This document shows positions 30,931-31,757 of a stretch of DNA of 31,757 nucleotides, one piece after another. A program made the position numbers and the translations under genes. Source of the stretch: an uncultured Actinomyces sp. (GTDB taxonomy: Bacteria; Actinomycetota; Actinomycetes; Actinomycetales; Actinomycetaceae); contig CALISI010000067.1 in NCBI GenBank assembly GCA_938041695.1, forward strand, positions 1 to 31,757, given 5' to 3'. Within the stretch, counting starts at the first letter, position 1; every line of letters begins with the position of its first letter. The notes below the pieces were generated by a model. That model did not search any database and was not told where the DNA came from. It saw only the letters and a program-made list of their open reading frames with translations.

Positions 30931-31757
30931 TCACGCGTCGATACGCGTGCGATCCAGCCCCGCAGACTCCTCGACGATGAACTCCTTGCGCGGGCCCACA
31001 GTCGAACCCATGAGCAGCTCAAACACGTCCTCCGCCTGGCGCAGGGCTTCCTCATCCGCCAGCGTGATGCGGCGCAGCGAGCGATGCGCCCGGTCCATCG
31101 TGGTCTCCGCCAGCTGGTCGGCATCCATCTCACCCAGGCCCTTGTAGCGCTGGATGGGCTCCTTCCAGGTGCGCCCCGACCGGCGCAGCGAGGCGAGCTT
31201 GCGGTGCAGCTCGTCCTCGGAGTAGGTGTAGATGTACTCGCGTTTCTTGCGTCCCTTGCCCGCGACCTCGATGCGGTGCAGGGGCGGGACGGCGGCGTAG
31301 ATGCGGCCAGCCTCGACCATCGGGCGCATGTAGCGGAAGAACAAGGTCAGCAGCAGGGTACGGATGTGCGCACCGTCGACGTCGGCATCGGTCATCAGGA
31401 TGACCTTGCCGTACCTGGCCTGGGACAGGTCGAAGGTACGACCGGAGCCCGCGCCGATCACCTGGATGATGTTGGCGCACTCGGCGTTGGCCAGCATGTC
31501 CGCGGTCGAGGCCTTCTGCACGTTGAGGATCTTTCCTCGAATCGGGAAGAGGGCCTGGTACTGAGAATTACGCGCGGCTTTGGCCGTGCCCAGGGCGGAA
31601 TCGCCCTCGACGATGAAGAGCTCAGTCTCCTCAACGTCCTCGAGGCGGCAGTCCGCGAGCTTGGCGGGCAGCGAGGAGGTTTCCAGCGCGTTCTTCTTGC
31701 GCGAGATCTCCTTGTGGATGCGCGCGGAGACGCGGGCCTTCATCTCGCCGACGACCT
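30931..31757 (-). CDS. parE: DNA topoisomerase IV subunit B (ParE), C-terminal part
   Basis: C-terminal 274 codons of the ATPase/TOPRIM subunit of topoisomerase IV; the N-terminal ATPase and transducer domains lie past the right edge. Coding continues to 31757; the ATG at 31743 is internal. The TOPRIM domain shows EGDSALGTAKAARNSQYQA with the catalytic Glu and the metal-binding DADVDGAHIRTLLL. PIRGKILNVQKAS and YKGLGEMDADQL are intact. EGDSALG rather than the EGDSAGG of GyrB supports ParE. It is on the opposite strand to parC, about 8.3 kb away, though many bacteria keep the two adjacent. Confidence 0.92.
   Translation of the reverse strand, partial: VVGEMKARVSARIHKEISRKKNALETSSLPAKLADCRLEDVEETELFIVEGDSALGTAKAARNSQYQALFPIRGKILNVQKASTADMLANAECANIIQVIGAGSGRTFDLSQARYGKVILMTDADVDGAHIRTLLLTLFFRYMRPMVEAGRIYAAVPPLHRIEVAGKGRKKREYIYTYSEDELHRKLASLRRSGRTWKEPIQRYKGLGEMDADQLAETTMDRAHRSLRRITLADEEALRQAEDVFELLMGSTVGPRKEFIVEESAGLDRTRIDA

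Noticed and set aside
1..31757. CRISPR arrays, insertion sequences, riboswitches
   Set aside because: I saw no regularly spaced repeats, transposase motifs or recognisable riboswitch cores in any gap.

Overview
The window looks like chromosomal DNA of a high-GC actinobacterium. My best guess is Actinomycetaceae (Schaalia/Actinomyces type). The guess rests on high GC with GC-rich third codon positions, frequent GTG starts, actinobacteria-restricted families (DUF3000, DUF3159, DUF3710, DUF4193, SepH, DUF5998), and a ParC/ParE pair with actinobacterial features. Genus is an inference; there is no rRNA in the window.

Layout. Positions 1-52 hold the 5' part of a tRNA-Gly(GCC) on the minus strand. 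Then comes glgX (206-2317), followed by a block whose order I recognise from mycobacteria (Rv2680 to Rv2699c): DUF3000, rnd and convergent dxs, then two extra genes (S9 peptidase, ClC channel), then a TrmA-family methyltransferase, a KimA-like APC permease, the divergent RCK genes ceoB/ceoC, DUF3159, an OB-fold protein, DUF3710 and DUF4193. The dut and DUF3093 genes that usually sit between DUF3710 and DUF4193 are absent. Next come sepH (cell division), an alkaline-phosphatase-superfamily hydrolase with DUF5998, and parC (20153-22621).

From about 22.6 to 30.9 kb an accessory stretch separates parC from parE. parE is cut by the right edge, with its C-terminal part at 30931-31757. The stretch holds a three-gene type VII-secretion-like module: a small helical WXG-like protein, a 510-residue Gly/Ala-rich protein with a helical N-terminus, and a secreted mycosin-like subtilase. 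It also holds a sugar transporter plus PfkB kinase operon and two tandem paralogous double-GNAT acetyltransferases. A 22-bp perfect stem terminates parC against the module, and a 14-bp perfect stem closes the sugar operon.

Most interesting points. (1) The first gene of the secretion-like module has a strong Shine-Dalgarno and GTG start, but its reading frame breaks at a run of six G (25877-25882 on the complement). A seventh G, or a -1 ribosomal shift at the G GGG GGC heptamer, restores a 164-residue protein. This could be phase variation, recoding, decay or a sequence error. (2) That module has a good promoter (-35 TTGTCA, 17 bp, -10 TATGCT) and a 7-2-7 dyad just after the predicted transcription start. 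(3) Four genes (DUF3000, dxs, ceoB, parC) lack a Shine-Dalgarno and have a -10-like hexamer ending exactly 7 nt before the start codon, which suggests leaderless transcripts. (4) Dxs and the TrmA-family enzyme each carry unusual changes at normally conserved positions.

No gap between genes exceeds 300 bases. I see no CRISPR array, insertion sequence, integrase, attachment site or rRNA.
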